Assembly: GCF_028583425.1 (NCBI RefSeq)
Contig: NC_072793.1
Location: 96,767,689 to 96,831,688 of the forward strand
DNA from: Eublepharis macularius
Taxonomy: Eukaryota > Chordata > Lepidosauria > Squamata > Eublepharidae
DNA: 64,000 bases
Direction of reading: 5' to 3'
Part shown: positions 1 to 11,215 of the stretch, in pieces
Position numbering within the stretch: position 1 is the first letter of the stretch
How the letters are laid out: the number at the start of each line of letters is the position of its first letter
The notes under the pieces: model-generated
Database searches by the model: none
The model's input: only the letters and a program-made list of their open reading frames with translations
What the model was told of the DNA's origin: nothing
Program-made: the position numbers and the translations under genes

Positions 1-504
1 GCCGGAGCATGTGGGAGAGCCTGTTGAGAAGGATGACTATCCAGGCAATGCCCTAACTGCTATTCACTTGTGCATTCCTTGTGCTGTGTTCAGCATAGGC
101 ATGTGCTATATAAAACGATTGACAAGAATGCCCACCTGGAAATTATTAGAGGATGCCTTGGATATATTTATTTTATTCTATTTGTACTCCGTCCTCCCCA
201 CACCAGCAGGCTCAGGTTGGATTCCAATTAATAGAATAATATAAAAATACAAACCAACTGGGGCTAGGAATGCCAATTGACCTGTATGGGCTACTGGAGT
301 AGTGAAAAGCTGTACAGTCCAGGTTAGGATTATACTAAAACGAATGGAAACAATGAACGAGGCCTGAGAGCCCACAGGATATAACCGGAGCCACGAATGC
401 CATTCATTGATTCCAGTACATTCCTTCAGTATATGGCTTCTCCCTGTATGATGTTCCGTTCCTGGGTATATTGCTAGTGAAATCGAACCATTCACTGCGT
501 AGAG
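1..504. other. Unassigned upstream DNA
   Basis: No gene or repeat is recognised here. A 122-codon open frame on the minus strand (178-546) is rich in hydrophobic residues, but it begins inside what looks like a LINE 3' end and matches no family I know, so I treat it as chance. It could be older repeat DNA. Confidence 0.3.
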
Positions 505-600
505 GGCAAAGGGTAAATATTTATTTAAAACATTTGTGTCCCCCACTCCAGATAAAACTCTCGAGGTAGCTTACAATGTTAATTAAACGCTGAATAAAGC
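505..600 (-). repeat. LINE (L2-like) 3'-end fragment
   Basis: Read on the minus strand this has the usual tail of squamate L2-like LINEs: a segment starting attgtaagctac, then a G-rich stretch, then an A/T tail with repeated aaata. Only the terminal part is present. The same tail type occurs many times in the window. Confidence 0.45.
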
Positions 601-824
601 AGTCTCGTACTTTGGTGAGTAGGGCAACGGAGGCCGATTGCTTCTCCGGATTGTTTGCTACGGAATACAGAGGATCGCGTGGTTGTGTACGTGCTGTAGA
701 AGTCAACGCAATCTTCCCTACTCTCGCCCAAGGATTTGGCCATCGCCCGCTGATGTCACAACGCGCCCCTGTTGCAAGCCCTTAGTACGCTTTACAGCCC
801 ATGACCTTTTATTTTGGCACTTGC

Positions 825-849
825 TTTCTATTTCTGGTAAAAGTGAAAC
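825..849 (+). promoter_or_regulatory. Candidate interferon-stimulated response elements (paired)
   Basis: The sequence tttctatttc (825-834) is, on the other strand, an exact GAAANNGAAA IRF/ISRE core. Four bases on is aaaagtgaaac (839-849), which holds the AANNGAAA half-site. They lie about 660 bp before the OASL start codon. OAS-family genes are classic interferon targets, so the location fits, but the transcription start is not visible and the distance is large for a core promoter ISRE. Confidence 0.5.
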
Positions 850-1009
850 AATCTTTAGTTAATATGTCTGCAATGATGGGGCACCTATAGGAAGCTTAAC
901 CTGAATGTCTGATGAGGAAGCGGCCCCGGTTTTTCTGACAGCTGACAGCGAAATTCCACTTGGAATGCAAAACTTCCCACTCCCTCAGCAAGGCTGTTGA
1001 GTGCTGATC

Positions 1010-1020
1010 GGAAGTGAAAC
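1010..1020 (+). promoter_or_regulatory. Candidate ISRE/IRF site nearer OASL
   Basis: ggaagtgaaac contains AAGTGAAA, an exact AANNGAAA IRF half-site, about 485 bp upstream of the OASL ATG. It is one base away from the common gaaagtgaaac element. With the pair at 825-849 it makes a small cluster, consistent with interferon induction of the gene. This is a motif match only. Confidence 0.45.
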
Positions 1021-1503
1021 TTCGCTCACGTAGCATCGAGACTACTTCCTGGACTCTGAGCTATTGTTAAGGTGGATTGTAACAGTGCTTTACAAGCAAG
1101 TTGAGATCTGTGTTTCGGAACTGGATAAATGTTGAAAATGTGTTTTTAAAGTTCAACATTCTAAACAAAACAAATAATAATGCAATCCTTGTCTTAAATT
1201 TTATTTTGTAAAATTTATTATTTTTATCTGGCTTTTTTATACTTGAGTCCGAGAAAGAAAGACAAAGGAACTTTCTGATGAGACTGCAGCCGTTTTAAAA
1301 TGTTTGTACTATTTTCTGTTTCCTTACAGCGCATGCACTTCTTCATCTTTTATACTGAGCGTAGATAGTGGGGAAATCTTGCCAAAAACGCTATAGTCTC
1401 CACCTTAACTGCTTGGGCGTGACCCTAGTCGTGATGAGCAATCAAACGAGAAGAACCGAGCTGGTCGTAAGCAGCACTGGATAGGAGGTGTCGTGGAGAA
1501 GCG

Positions 1504-1668
1504 ATGGAGCTCTACAACGTCCCCTCTTGCGATCTCGATGGGTGGGTCGCTGCCCACCTACAGCCTAGCGAGGAGTTCCTTGACAACGTTCATGCCGCTG
1601 TACAACGACTCTGCAATTTCTTGAGACATAATTTCTCCATAGACGCCAAAGTAATCAAGCTGGTAAAA
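1504..1668 (+). CDS. OASL: OASL coding exon 1 (2'-5'-oligoadenylate synthetase-like)
   Basis: This is the first of six exons of an OAS-family gene (422 residues in total). OAS enzymes bind double-stranded RNA and join ATP into 2'-5' oligoadenylate, which activates RNase L; OASL proteins add C-terminal ubiquitin-like domains and also modulate RIG-I signalling. The exon encodes 55 residues, starting MELYNVPSCDLDGWVAAHLQ and ending VIKLVK, matching the family N-terminus (human OASL starts MELYSTPASQLDAFVAQWLQ, and its exon ends in the same LKVVK-type block). The donor is aaa|gtgagt, phase 0, the exon 1 boundary expected for the family. The start is the only ATG giving the conserved MELY N-terminus. 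The donor lies in a 33-bp tandem duplication, described separately. Confidence 0.93.
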
Positions 1669-1724
1669 GTGAGTCTGCCCCGATATCGCTGACTGGTAAA
1701 AGTGAGTCTGCCCCACATCGCTGA
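1660..1724 (+). repeat. Tandem duplication carrying the exon 1 splice donor
   Basis: A 33-bp unit at 1660-1692 is repeated almost exactly at 1693-1724 (32 bp). Each copy contains aaa followed by gtgagt, so there are two potential 5' splice sites, GT at 1669 and GT at 1702. Only the first keeps the OASL frame useful: reading on into the second copy meets a TGA at 1690-1692. Confidence 0.9.
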
Positions 1725-2555
1725 CCGGGTCTCCCACCTCCATAAGAAATGAGTGCCTTGGCTAGGCAATTTCACATTTCTTCGTGAGGGAAGAGGGATT
1801 TTTATGCGCCCCTCCCCCGCGCTATTTATTTTTAAAGCATATATTTCTCCACATGAGCAAAAAGATCTCAGGCAGCTTCCATGCAAACAATATTCAGTAG
1901 AAACACAATAAAGATAAAAATTGCACTGATCTTATGAAGGGGGGTGGAGGTGATGAACAGCAAGAGCAGGTACCTTGCAAGACTCGCAAAATGTGGCCCA
2001 TGGACAACTGCGGGGAGGGGGGATGGGCGGGGGGGGGCTGCTTAACACTCGAATGCCAGAGATAACCCAACTAGCTACGTCAAAGAAATATGTAATAGCA
2101 GCACTATATTTTTCCCTTTGTTTTTGGCTTGGCTGATTAGTCTTCCATTAGTTACCACGGACACCAACAGTGTTTTTTTCCTTTCAGGCGCACCCTTTAG
2201 AAACAATTTGTTCTGTAGCAACATGCCTGCAGCATCAAATGAGTGTTTATAGGCTGTATGAATAGAAAATACCTCAGCAGAATGAAACCTGATCGCATAA
2301 TTTAGTTACTAATTATTCTCTATCCCTATCTTTTTCCCTAGCTGGCATTAGGGAAGGATTAAACTAAACATGGGTTTCAGGCAACCATATTTGCAGGCCT
2401 TGTAGCAATTGGAGACAGTGCCCTCCCTCGACATGTCACAGCCATTTCTGAATTCCGGTGGAGGTGGGGCCATCAGGGTGGGGAGAAGCAGAAAAATGAA
2501 TGTCTACTCAGCCTAGTATCTAGTTTTAATAATGAATTGCAAACTACTTTTCTGT
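1725..2555. other. OASL intron 1, proximal part
   Basis: No gene is seen. A guanine-rich tract at about 2011-2038 has several G-runs, up to nine bases long, and could form a G-quadruplex on the + strand. The rest is ordinary intronic DNA. Confidence 0.4.
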
Positions 2556-2655
2556 AACTTGCTAGTGTAAGGGTCATTATAATGTTGGCTATCTGGTTTT
2601 CAATTCCTTTCCTAATAATCCCCAGCATAAAGTTTGTCTTTTCTGGCCAGGTCAG
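2556..2655 (-). repeat. CR1/L3-like LINE 3'-UTR fragment
   Basis: The stretch around 2580-2640 (ending near ccccagcataaagtttg) closely resembles part of the repeat at about 14080-14150, and both resemble the CR1/L3-type 3' region found widely in reptiles. Orientation is inferred from the longer copy at 13680-14165. Confidence 0.45.
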
Positions 2656-2724
2656 GGCTCTTTAATCACAGGCAGACTGGAGACAAGATGGGTGTGAAAC
2701 CAGACAGGCAACAGCAAGTTTTTT

Positions 2725-4795
2725 CTTTAATAAATTATTTTTATTGGATTTTATAGTGGGGAAAAGGGTTACAACAAGACAAAAAAGTTTCAATAGCAGA
2801 TTCGTGTACAAGACACATATCCATCCAGCCATAAATACAACAAGACATTACATACCCAGTTAACGCCCCTTCTGCCTTCAAGCTTCCCTTTTAATCTCTG
2901 CAATCATTATTTACATTCTATGCTTTCTTAAGCACTTTACTCTATTTCTTAATTCATTTCTAATAATTCTTTCCTTTATATATATTATGCATAAATCACA
3001 TTTCCAATCCCTTGCATTTTAACCAAAATTGTTAATCCCTTAATCATTCCAGGAGTAGGAGATAAAAATAGAAAAATAGAGAGTATAAGCAGAAAGATAA
3101 ATGATTCTTATTATATATCAATATTGGAAACAGGAACATTTTTATACCAGTTTTCCCTCATTCTCTCCTCTGTTTTAACCCAGCCATCTCCACTTATAAT
3201 TTGGAATTTTCATAATTGTGAGGTTGGGAAGACCAAATAAGTGTTTGGCTTAAACACTAATTTATATTCTACAGAGGGTAGGTCTTTCATCTGTTTTATC
3301 CAAGCCGTCTACATTTATATATTTGAATTTTCATAATAGTAAGACTGGGAAGAACAGGTAAGTATTTGTCTTAAGCACTAGTTTATATTCTAAAGAAAAT
3401 AGCTAAAGTCTAGGAAGGATTAAAGAATTCCAAAGACCCAATTATCACATTATCACTAATCCATTAACAGTAAATATACAAAATCTAACACGTTACAAAA
3501 CATCTAAACTTTCAATAAGTCTGTATTACATATTAAGCATAGAGAGGGAGCCTAAATCATAATCTATGTTTCTCCTTCTCCCTTTCAAACAAGAAACAAA
3601 AAGAGAAGACAAAAAGCTCCATCGGCCCCCCTCTCTCTTATCCCTTAACAGTATAACAGGTTAGAGCGACAGATAGATATAAAAGGTTAAGCCTAAATTA
3701 TTGGATCACAATCTGGATTTCATTCTCGTTTTTTCTTCTTCCTCTCTGTAAAATGGTACAAGTCTTTTTCCCATCTGCACCCCAAAGATGACTCTTCTTA
3801 TCTTCTAACCAGTTCTGGAAGGGGTTAGTAAGAATAGTGTTAGGTCTCTGTTTATTCTTCTTCTTTAAGATACGTTGCATTCTTTTCTCCTCATTCAGAA
3901 ACGGTACACTGGGCTTCTTCTTCATGGGTTTGCTTCGTTGCCCCTCCTCTTTCTTGTTTATGCCTTGTCTTTTTACCGAGATGTACTGATGTGTTCCTCC
4001 ATTTTGCAGGGTAAACTTTTCCTCATTCCATTCTAGTTTTCTTTCAGCTAGGTCTGCCCCTTTAGAAATTTCTTCTGCCTTATCATCTTTTATAGTGTTT
4101 TTATCCATTTCCACTCTAAATATCATATCTGCTTTAGTTATTAATTCAGTCATCAATTTAGCAATTTCTTGCAAGTTGGAAAATATTTCTTCTGGGAAAG
4201 CCATTTCAAAGTTACTTATAAGTATTATGTCCAAACCCTCATCAAAGTGGTAGAAAGCTTCACTTTTATTTATATTTTCAAAGGATTTATTGCTTTCCAG
4301 CCCGCTGCTGAGAGAGTTTTCTTTGCAATCAATCTTCCGTGCCTTCCTCCCTCCTCCCAGCCTTAGCCCAGGCAACCGCCTTGCAATCAAGCTGGTTAGC
4401 CCTTGTAAAGTCATAAAACAATCTTCTTACTTGATGGGAAGTCTTGTAGAGTCTCAATGCTCCGTCTTCCAGTTGTCTTTATTTGTCTTATCAGGAATCT
4501 GCTTTATTTTTGCTTCAATTCATTTTCGCTTGTCGGACTTTTGGCTTTTGCAGCTTCGTAGCCATGTTGGCTACTCCCATGGTCCTTGCTTTTGGAACTG
4601 GTGTGGGGGCTTCCCTGGGGTTGCCAGTCCCCTTGAGCTCCTCCATCTTGTTCCAGCCTGCCCCCCCTCTCCATGGGGAGGACTTGGGGGCCCGAATTCT
4701 CGAGTCCCAAGGAACCAGGAACCTCACGGCAGAGAGCTCATAACTCAGCTGCCGTACCTTCACTACTCCATTCCGTAAGTCCTGGCAACAGCCAG
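2725..4795 (-). mobile_element. L1-like LINE with ORF1 only (minus strand)
   Basis: On the minus strand this block has a putative 5' part near 4795, an open frame of 238 codons (4414-3698), and about 970 bp of A/T-rich sequence ending in an A-rich tail at 2725-2760. That is the layout of an L1-type ORF1 plus 3' UTR. The predicted protein is very rich in Lys, Glu and Asn, with a possible helical middle section and basic C-terminal half, as in L1 ORF1 proteins, but I cannot assign its RNA-binding domain by eye. No reverse transcriptase lies between ORF1 and the tail, so it resembles a half-L1. Other T-rich blocks at 31895, 56005 and 61866 may be 3' ends of the same group. Confidence 0.45.
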
Positions 4796-4803
4796 TTCTA
4801 ATG

Positions 4804-5567
4804 CAGTGATTCACAACCTTTTGGATATGATGTCCCACAAGCCCAAATTTAGTTAGTACAGTGACCCATCCAAGGTCAGCCCGAGGTTTTCTGGTACTGT
4901 AGGCAAACGGACCGTGGCACCTTTCTAGTCAAGCTTTGCATTTTCCAGCCATATATTTTCAAGAAACCAACAAACATCATATCCTAGTATGAACCCCAGG
5001 CTATTGGCACTATGAAGTACACAGCCTTTGCGTATGCAGGCTGCATTCCAGCCTTTGATGCCCTCCTCTTCTCCATTACTCTCTCTAATAACCTTTAAGA
5101 TTCTAAGAAACTCACTATAGTAACCATCAGGACGTATTTTACTTGATTCTTTATCAGTCAATATGCATATGCCGTGAAGGAAAAAATGCTAACTAATATA
5201 TGACATGGAAGATACTGTTTCCATGGTCAGTTTCCAAAATACAGATCAAAGCCTGCCTCAAATTAAGCACCAAATTGTTTTTTATAGGAACCACTTAACA
5301 CGTGATAATTTTCCTACAGAAATATTATGTCACATAGAAAAATGTGTATACCTGTAAAGTTACTATTTGCCAGATGGCTCATCCCCACACCATATTATTG
5401 TTGTAAAGTGGCAGAAGCAAGAATGTGAAAAGCAAGCATGGAGGAAGAGAAGCACTAGAAAGCATGGCAAACAGCAAAGACAGCCATGAGGGAGGACTGG
5501 CCTGCAACCCATTTTCAGAGGCTTCATGACTCACTTCTGAGTCCTGACCCCAGGTTGGGAAACACTG
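4804..5567. mobile_element. Non-autonomous hAT-like DNA transposon
   Basis: The ends are inverted: the left end starts cagtgattcacaacctttt and the right end finishes ccaggttgggaaacactg. Flanking 8-bp target duplications are ttctaatg and ctctagtg (6 of 8 match), the size typical of hAT. The 764-bp body has no transposase. Divergence of the duplication points to an old insertion. Confidence 0.7.
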
Positions 5568-5575
5568 CTCTAGTG

Positions 5576-7634
5576 AAGTTGTTGATCACTCAGGCAGGAC
5601 TGAGACTATTTATAAAGGTGAGTACGTACAGCAGTCACCAGGGCCAGAATCTTGCTGGTACTGACAGCTGGACTTACAGGCATATAGACGCATATACCAC
5701 ATTTTCTTCTCTAACAGCCCTTGCCTCCCTCAGCCCCCTTGTCTCTAGACGAGGCCCTCGTCATCCTCCTCTCACTCCCAAGTTCTGTGTTCTGCTTCTA
5801 CCCTAACAGATGTTTGGAGCTCTAGGCTGCCCTGTTATTCTTTGCTTCTTTCCCACAATAATAACCTGAGCATTTAAAACTATTGTTTCTTTGGACTGAG
5901 TTGTCCCAAACCAAAGGCTCCCCAGCTCCTGCCAGCTTTCTCCTCTCATTGGAGCTGTGGTGGAGTTTCTGAATTTAAAAAAAAATCAAGTGTTTTTACA
6001 TTTTTTTAAAGAAGTTGCTCTATCTGTTGAGCTCAACTCCAAATCAAACCTGGGAGAATTCACACATCACTAAAGATGGGTGTGCTGTCCGATTATGAGG
6101 ATGAGTCTAGCCCAAAGGGACTGCTGGAGCCATGCTCTGTGTCAGAAGACTATTCTGCTCTTTAAAAGTTACAGAAGTTTCCTAGAAAGGAGCTAATGGT
6201 TAGGAACTAGTTCTGTGATAGCGCAAGTCAGATACTCATCATAGTTTAAACAAGGGGGGCAGTGCATTTAGAAACAGCAGTTTTTTGAGACCAAAAATAT
6301 CCAGACCTGTTGCACTGTCACTGGAACTTCTCACCTTTAGGGGAGTGATTTTTGTATACAAGCTGTAGATGGAGCTGATTTTGAATTGCCACCTGGCTAA
6401 GAGAAAAAAACCCACCCTTCCCTTTTAGTGGAGGCTTAATGGGAAGATATCTGCCATGTGATAGTTTATATTCATGCCATGGAAAGCTTCAACTGCCCAT
6501 TTCCATGCATTAAGTTTCTATTTCTTCTCCAGACTGCATGGCAACCCTGAATTGGTAGTGAAATATTTTTACACTGAGCTGTTATAAAATAGTTGCTGTC
6601 AGAAGAAATGCAGTTTTTAGCAGGAAGTAGCTGTTTTATTCCTGTATTCACCAATATAAAACCTTCCAAAATAATCAAGTTTGTGCCTGGATAGCAATTC
6701 TAAAATAGCTTAATTAGCAGCATTCATTTCAGCTGCCAGTGTTGATGGACTAAAGGAAGAATATACAGGGTTGACGAGAAGAGGGAATTGGAGGGATAGA
6801 ATTCCAGGAGCCTGAATCAGCCAGAGGGGGAGAGTATGCAGCCAGGGTGCTGCTGGCATTTGTAGCAGCAAGTTACTTGTCAGTACTCTCAAGCCCATGG
6901 GGGGAATTCAGAGCAATGTCCAAGCTCAGCTCCTAATATGACTATCTCCTTGAGCAGTAGTGTTAAGTACTGCATGATAGTAGCCGCATTGTTGGGAGCT
7001 TGGGAAAGTGAAGTTGAGCTTCCTGGACAAATGAGTTGTTTTTAATGCTTCTATCCTAACAGATTTTTGGAGCTGTAGACTACCATGTTATTCTTTGCTT
7101 CTTTCCCATGATGCATCTGCCCTGTTGTGTGTCATGGCATCCTTCTTGCTGACTCGAGATGAATGAAGAAAGGAGAGAGCGCTGCATCTGCCTTGGCTCC
7201 ACCCAGCGCAGCAGCACAAGGCTTTTAGAGTCCTGTGTTGAGTTGCTTGTAGGGGAAAAGGTTAAATAACTAGACAGATGATTTTCCTCTCCAGGCTTGC
7301 ACAACTGCAACAGAAGCATAAGCAACTAAAGAAGCAAGCAAACATTGGAGTTGCCAATACCTCCTCTTTATCAGGCTGTATGCTAAGCAGGAAAAGGGCA
7401 ATAGAGATTGGCTGTTTTTAGTAGAAATGAAGGTGGCCCTGAATATAAGACAACCTCCTTAAAAAAGTTGTACACCAAGAAAAAAAGTATTGTACATAAT
7501 TGTAAATAATATGTGAATGAAAGACAATGCCCTCTCTTTTTTTGATGGCATATCTGGAAAAAGACCTAGTCTTGCATTGGAGTAAATAATGTAATTGAAA
7601 AGCCCATGTTTACCATTTATAATAATCTTAAAAT
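5576..7634. other. OASL intron 1, no feature seen
   Basis: I see no gene, no clear repeat boundary and no RNA gene in this stretch. Short open frames on both strands have no recognisable similarity. Confidence 0.4.
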
Positions 7635-7639
7635 AGAAT

Positions 7640-7742
7640 GAAGGCACTACTCACTGCAATCCAGTGCATGTTTACTCAGAAGTAATCTCCACTGTGTTCA
7701 GCTGGCCTTACTCCCAGGCCCATAAGCCTAGAATTGTACCAT
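7640..7742. mobile_element. Small MITE-like repeat
   Basis: It starts with tgcaatccagtgcatgttta, has an ordinary reptile motif resembling ctcagaagtaatctccactg, and ends near gcctagaattgtacc. This is the dispersed short repeat family whose near-palindromic relative lies at 39240-39327 and whose fragments lie near 26540 and 26850. Ends are eroded. Confidence 0.4.
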
Positions 7743-7744
7743 GT

Positions 7745-8008
7745 GTGGCAGCACGTATAGTGCTCAGAGTATCAGACTAGGTTCTGGGAGGCCCAGGTTT
7801 GAATCCCCGCTCTGACTGGCCTAACAGTAGTGGGTTATTCCAATTGATTGTTCACAGTCAGTTACAGATTGAAGCCCCGCTCTGCTGTGGCAGCTTGCTT
7901 GAGTAACCTTAGGCCAGTCGCATGATCGTGGCCTAACTTATCTTAGAGGGTCATTCTGAGGATAAAATGGAGTAGGGAAGCGGGGTATAAATATTTTAAT
8001 AAATACAT
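7745..8008 (+). mobile_element. tRNA-derived squamate-type SINE
   Basis: A tRNA-like head (A-box-like gcacgtatagtgctcagagt; B-box-like aggtttgaatccccgc) is followed by the usual core (taaccttaggccagtcgc, then ggataaaatggag) and an A/T tail ending taataaataca. It is longer than the copy at 47034, with an extra segment after the head. Confidence 0.75.
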
Positions 8009-8760
8009 TGCTGCCCAGATTATGTTACACCTATACTTGCCACAAAAAGCTGGGACAAAGTAGCAATATTCCCTTTAAAATATACAAGCCAAGCAGTAAT
8101 TTGACTCTGTTTCTAAGGTGACCAGGATCACACTAGTCCCTTGTAAAATAGAGTACAAGTAAAGAAAAGTGGCACTGCTTAGCACATTTTAGATGGTGCA
8201 TTAATTGTAGAGTCTAACTGGATGCAGTTACTTAAGTGTAGAATTTCTGCTACCTGCTTTTGGGACTTGGTGGTTGAGGGGGCTACATACTGAAAACCCT
8301 GTTCCTGTAGTTGCTGGGATTCATATGGCAGAATGGCCATGCTTATCTTCAGTATCTTTATGTACAATGAGAAATCTGTTTTGCAAGCTCTAACCTGATT
8401 TAACTGAATAAAGTTTATTGCTTTTAGACTTTTTTCCGAATGGACGAGCACAGCTACCTGGAGTTTTAGATAGCATTCATAGGATTTTAAGCAAGATGTA
8501 GGGTTTCCAACTCTTAAACTGGTCTCTTTAGCTGTCCCTTTAATATCAGTTTCATCTGCAGAAAATATCAGGTAATATTGTTTGCCTCTATGCCATGAAA
8601 AGCTTCAGTTGCCCATTTCTACGCATTCTGTTCAAAGGGCAGGACATTTTTACCCTCCATGGTTGGTAACTCTAGCAAGCTGAATTGTTCAAGTCCTCAG
8701 ATTTAGTTCTAGGCTTCCTAATTTTAGGGGAGAGAGAGAGATCTTTGTGGTGTAGTGTAG
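8009..8760. other. OASL intron 1, no feature seen
   Basis: I recognise no gene or repeat. Short open frames on both strands lack similarity to known families. Confidence 0.35.
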
Positions 8761-8761
8761 T

Positions 8762-9250
8762 GTATTTATGTAATTTATAGTCCGCATTTCTCACTGAGAC
8801 TCAAGGCGGATTAAATAGTGTGAGATTAGTACAATCGGTAGCAAGAACAAGGGCAGGCATTTCCATACAGCGTCAAGGATATTTCCATAAACAACATCAT
8901 AGGGTAAATAAGTACAAGTTCCCAAAGATCCAATATAGAGTTGAAGAACTGCTGAAACAAAACATAATCAATTCTAGGACTGACATTAGACAACATGAAG
9001 CACAGGTAGTATATAGGAGTACATATTTAAAGCAACAGATAATATGTAGGGCAACAGTGGTGAAGTCTGGTTCCTAACTCATTAGCAAAACATCTGAGAC
9101 CCCCTCCCTTCAATACCACCCTACTATCTGAGTAAAAAAGCCTTTTTGAATAATTCAGTTTTGCATTGTTTGTGGAAAGCCAGGAGAATGGGGGCTCTCC
9201 TGAACTCCTCAGGCAGGCTGTTCCACGGGTTAGGAGCCACCAAAGAGAAA
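8762..9250 (-). mobile_element. L2-clade LINE 3' end (minus strand)
   Basis: Read from the right, this ends in the characteristic segment that reverse-complements to ccgccttgagtctcagtgag and an A-rich tail at 8762-8780. The part near 9150-9240 corresponds to the C-terminal coding area of L2 (glycine- and leucine-rich, with a tryptophan). It is a 5'-truncated, degenerate copy. Confidence 0.6.
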
Positions 9251-9255
9251 GCCCA

Positions 9256-9475
9256 TGAAAGCCATAGTGTAGTGGTTAGAGGGCTGGACAAGAATCTGGG
9301 AGACTCAGGTTCAAATCCTCATTCGGTCATGGAAGTTCATGGGATTACCTTGGACTAGTTGTGCACTCTCAGCCTAACCTAACCCACAGGGTTGCTGTGA
9401 AGCTAAAATAGAGGATGTAAACCGCTTTGGGTCCCCACTGAGGAGAAGGTAGGGGTGTAATTAAGGTAAATGATT
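9256..9475 (+). mobile_element. tRNA-derived squamate-type SINE
   Basis: A-box-like gtagtggttagagggctgg and B-box-like aggttcaaatcctca start the element. The core (cagcctaacctaacccacag, gggttgctgtgaag) and the tail near ggtgtaattaaggtaaatg follow the same plan as the copy at 47034. It sits next to the end of the L2 fragment. Confidence 0.8.
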
Positions 9476-9599
9476 GTTTCTCTTCCCCTTGCCATCATTT
9501 TTGAGAGTAGGCTGTTTCAAATTGGAATTCTGTTCATAACAATTTGGATTGCTGTCTGCTACCTGTGAAAGCAAGCTATTGCTATAACTGTGAAATCAG

Positions 9600-9790
9600 T
9601 GAGCTAGTATGGTGTAAGTGGTTCGAGTGTTGGACTAAGACTGGGGTGACCTGGTTCATATCACCACTGAATCATAAAGCTCACTGGATGAATTGGTTTA
9701 GTCTCTCTCTCATATTGACCTACCTCACAGGATTCTTGTGATGATACAGCAGAGGAACATAGAGTCTGAGTTTCTTAGAGCAAGGACTGG
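9600..9790 (+). mobile_element. Degenerate tRNA-derived SINE
   Basis: The plan matches the copy at 9256 (gtatggtgtaagtggttcga, then cctggttcatatcacc, then cctacctcacaggattcttg), but it is more diverged and ends before a clear A/T tail. It is a second, older copy only about 130 bp from the first. Confidence 0.65.
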
Positions 9791-11210
9791 ATACAAATGT
9801 GATAGAAAAGTTTCAACTGTTGTTACATTTATGTACAAATTTATGTATATAGATAGCAAATACCTGACTACTACTTAATTGTATTCATTATTATGAGTGT
9901 GCCTGCTTTGTATTGTCTCATAAGTAAATATGAAGAGAGGAACCCACTCATGCCTCTCAATTAATTGATTGCTGAAAAATGCCGATTTGACTGTGTTGAC
10001 TACTGCCTGGTGCTGCGCTTTAAATTGGTTTATGGTTACAGCGTTTGAATTCATTAAGTATTTTGGGTAAGCTCTGTACATAGTTCTTTATTTCCATCAC
10101 AAATAAGGCAAGACAATTTTAGTAGTATTATTTTATGTATTGTTTTAGAGCAGTGGAGACATTTCACCCCTGAGGAGGAGGTGGTGACGAAACAACGGAA
10201 CAAGCTGCTTGCTCTCGCTTGCTCTCATAACAGTTTCTGGCTATGGGCCTAGTGTGCTTCCTCAAAGAGGAGTAGGATCCTTGGCCCATGTTTGACAATG
10301 ACATCACATGATGTTGCAGAAGGAAGAGGGTGGAGGCAGGAAGTAGACAAGAGGGGAAGCTTGAGCACTGCTGCTGCAGTTGCTGGGTAACCTATGCACT
10401 AGAGTTCATGCATGATGCAGATGAGAGTTCAGATTGTGAAAAGTGTCATCTGTTCATTACGAACTTGTCTCTTCCCCTTTAATGCTTAATCTTGATGAAC
10501 AGCCAATTCATGCCAAGATAAAATCATGTGATGTATTTTCTTACTGTGTTTGGGTTGGGGTGGAGGGAACAAAGATGGGCTTTGTCTGGGAGCCTGTGGT
10601 TACTGTCCTCAGGGAGTGTATAACACTGCTGGTAATTGAATTTAGTGTCCCTGGATTTTTCTAACTTGCTTATCATTTGTCACCTTCCCAGTGCAATGGT
10701 AATAGATGGCCCATTGTGGTGTGTGGGTATATTATAGCCACTGCCAGTAAACATCTCTCCTCCCAGAAAGCCCCCCAAAGTGTATTGTCTTCAACATAAA
10801 GTTATCACTTTGTGCTTGTTCCTGTTCTCAAAACTGATTGCTCAAACATACACAAACACTTTAATTGCTTGTTTGGAATTCTTGGACCAGCTAATGCTCC
10901 CCCCAAACAAGAAAAAAGATCATTATACAACTTGAATAATGTGTGGGCTCCCATGGCTGGTACAGAGTTTCTTCCTTGAGAAGCTGCCTAATATCTGAAC
11001 ATTCTAGGGATTGAGGGAAGGGCATTACTGTGATGCTACTGTCAGTAAGTACTGCTATGACGTTACCTCCTCCTCTGTCCTTAAACAGCAGAAATGGCAG
11101 TAGAGGTGTTTTTAAAATTGAAGAGGGGAAAGGTCAGGTGAAATCAGGGACTGATAATTTCTGAGGGAATTCAACATAGAAGTAAAATCAGTACACACAC
11201 GGACTTTAGT
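9791..11210. other. OASL intron 1, no feature seen
   Basis: No recognised gene, RNA gene or clear repeat. A 73-codon open frame at 10443-10664 has no similarity I can name. Confidence 0.35.
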
Positions 11211-11215
11211 TCTTA

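Noticed and set aside
178-546. 122-codon minus-strand frame with hydrophobic segments, as a possible membrane protein
   Set aside because: It has no recognised similarity, starts within a LINE-like tail, and the neighbouring sequence shows no splice or promoter structure for it.
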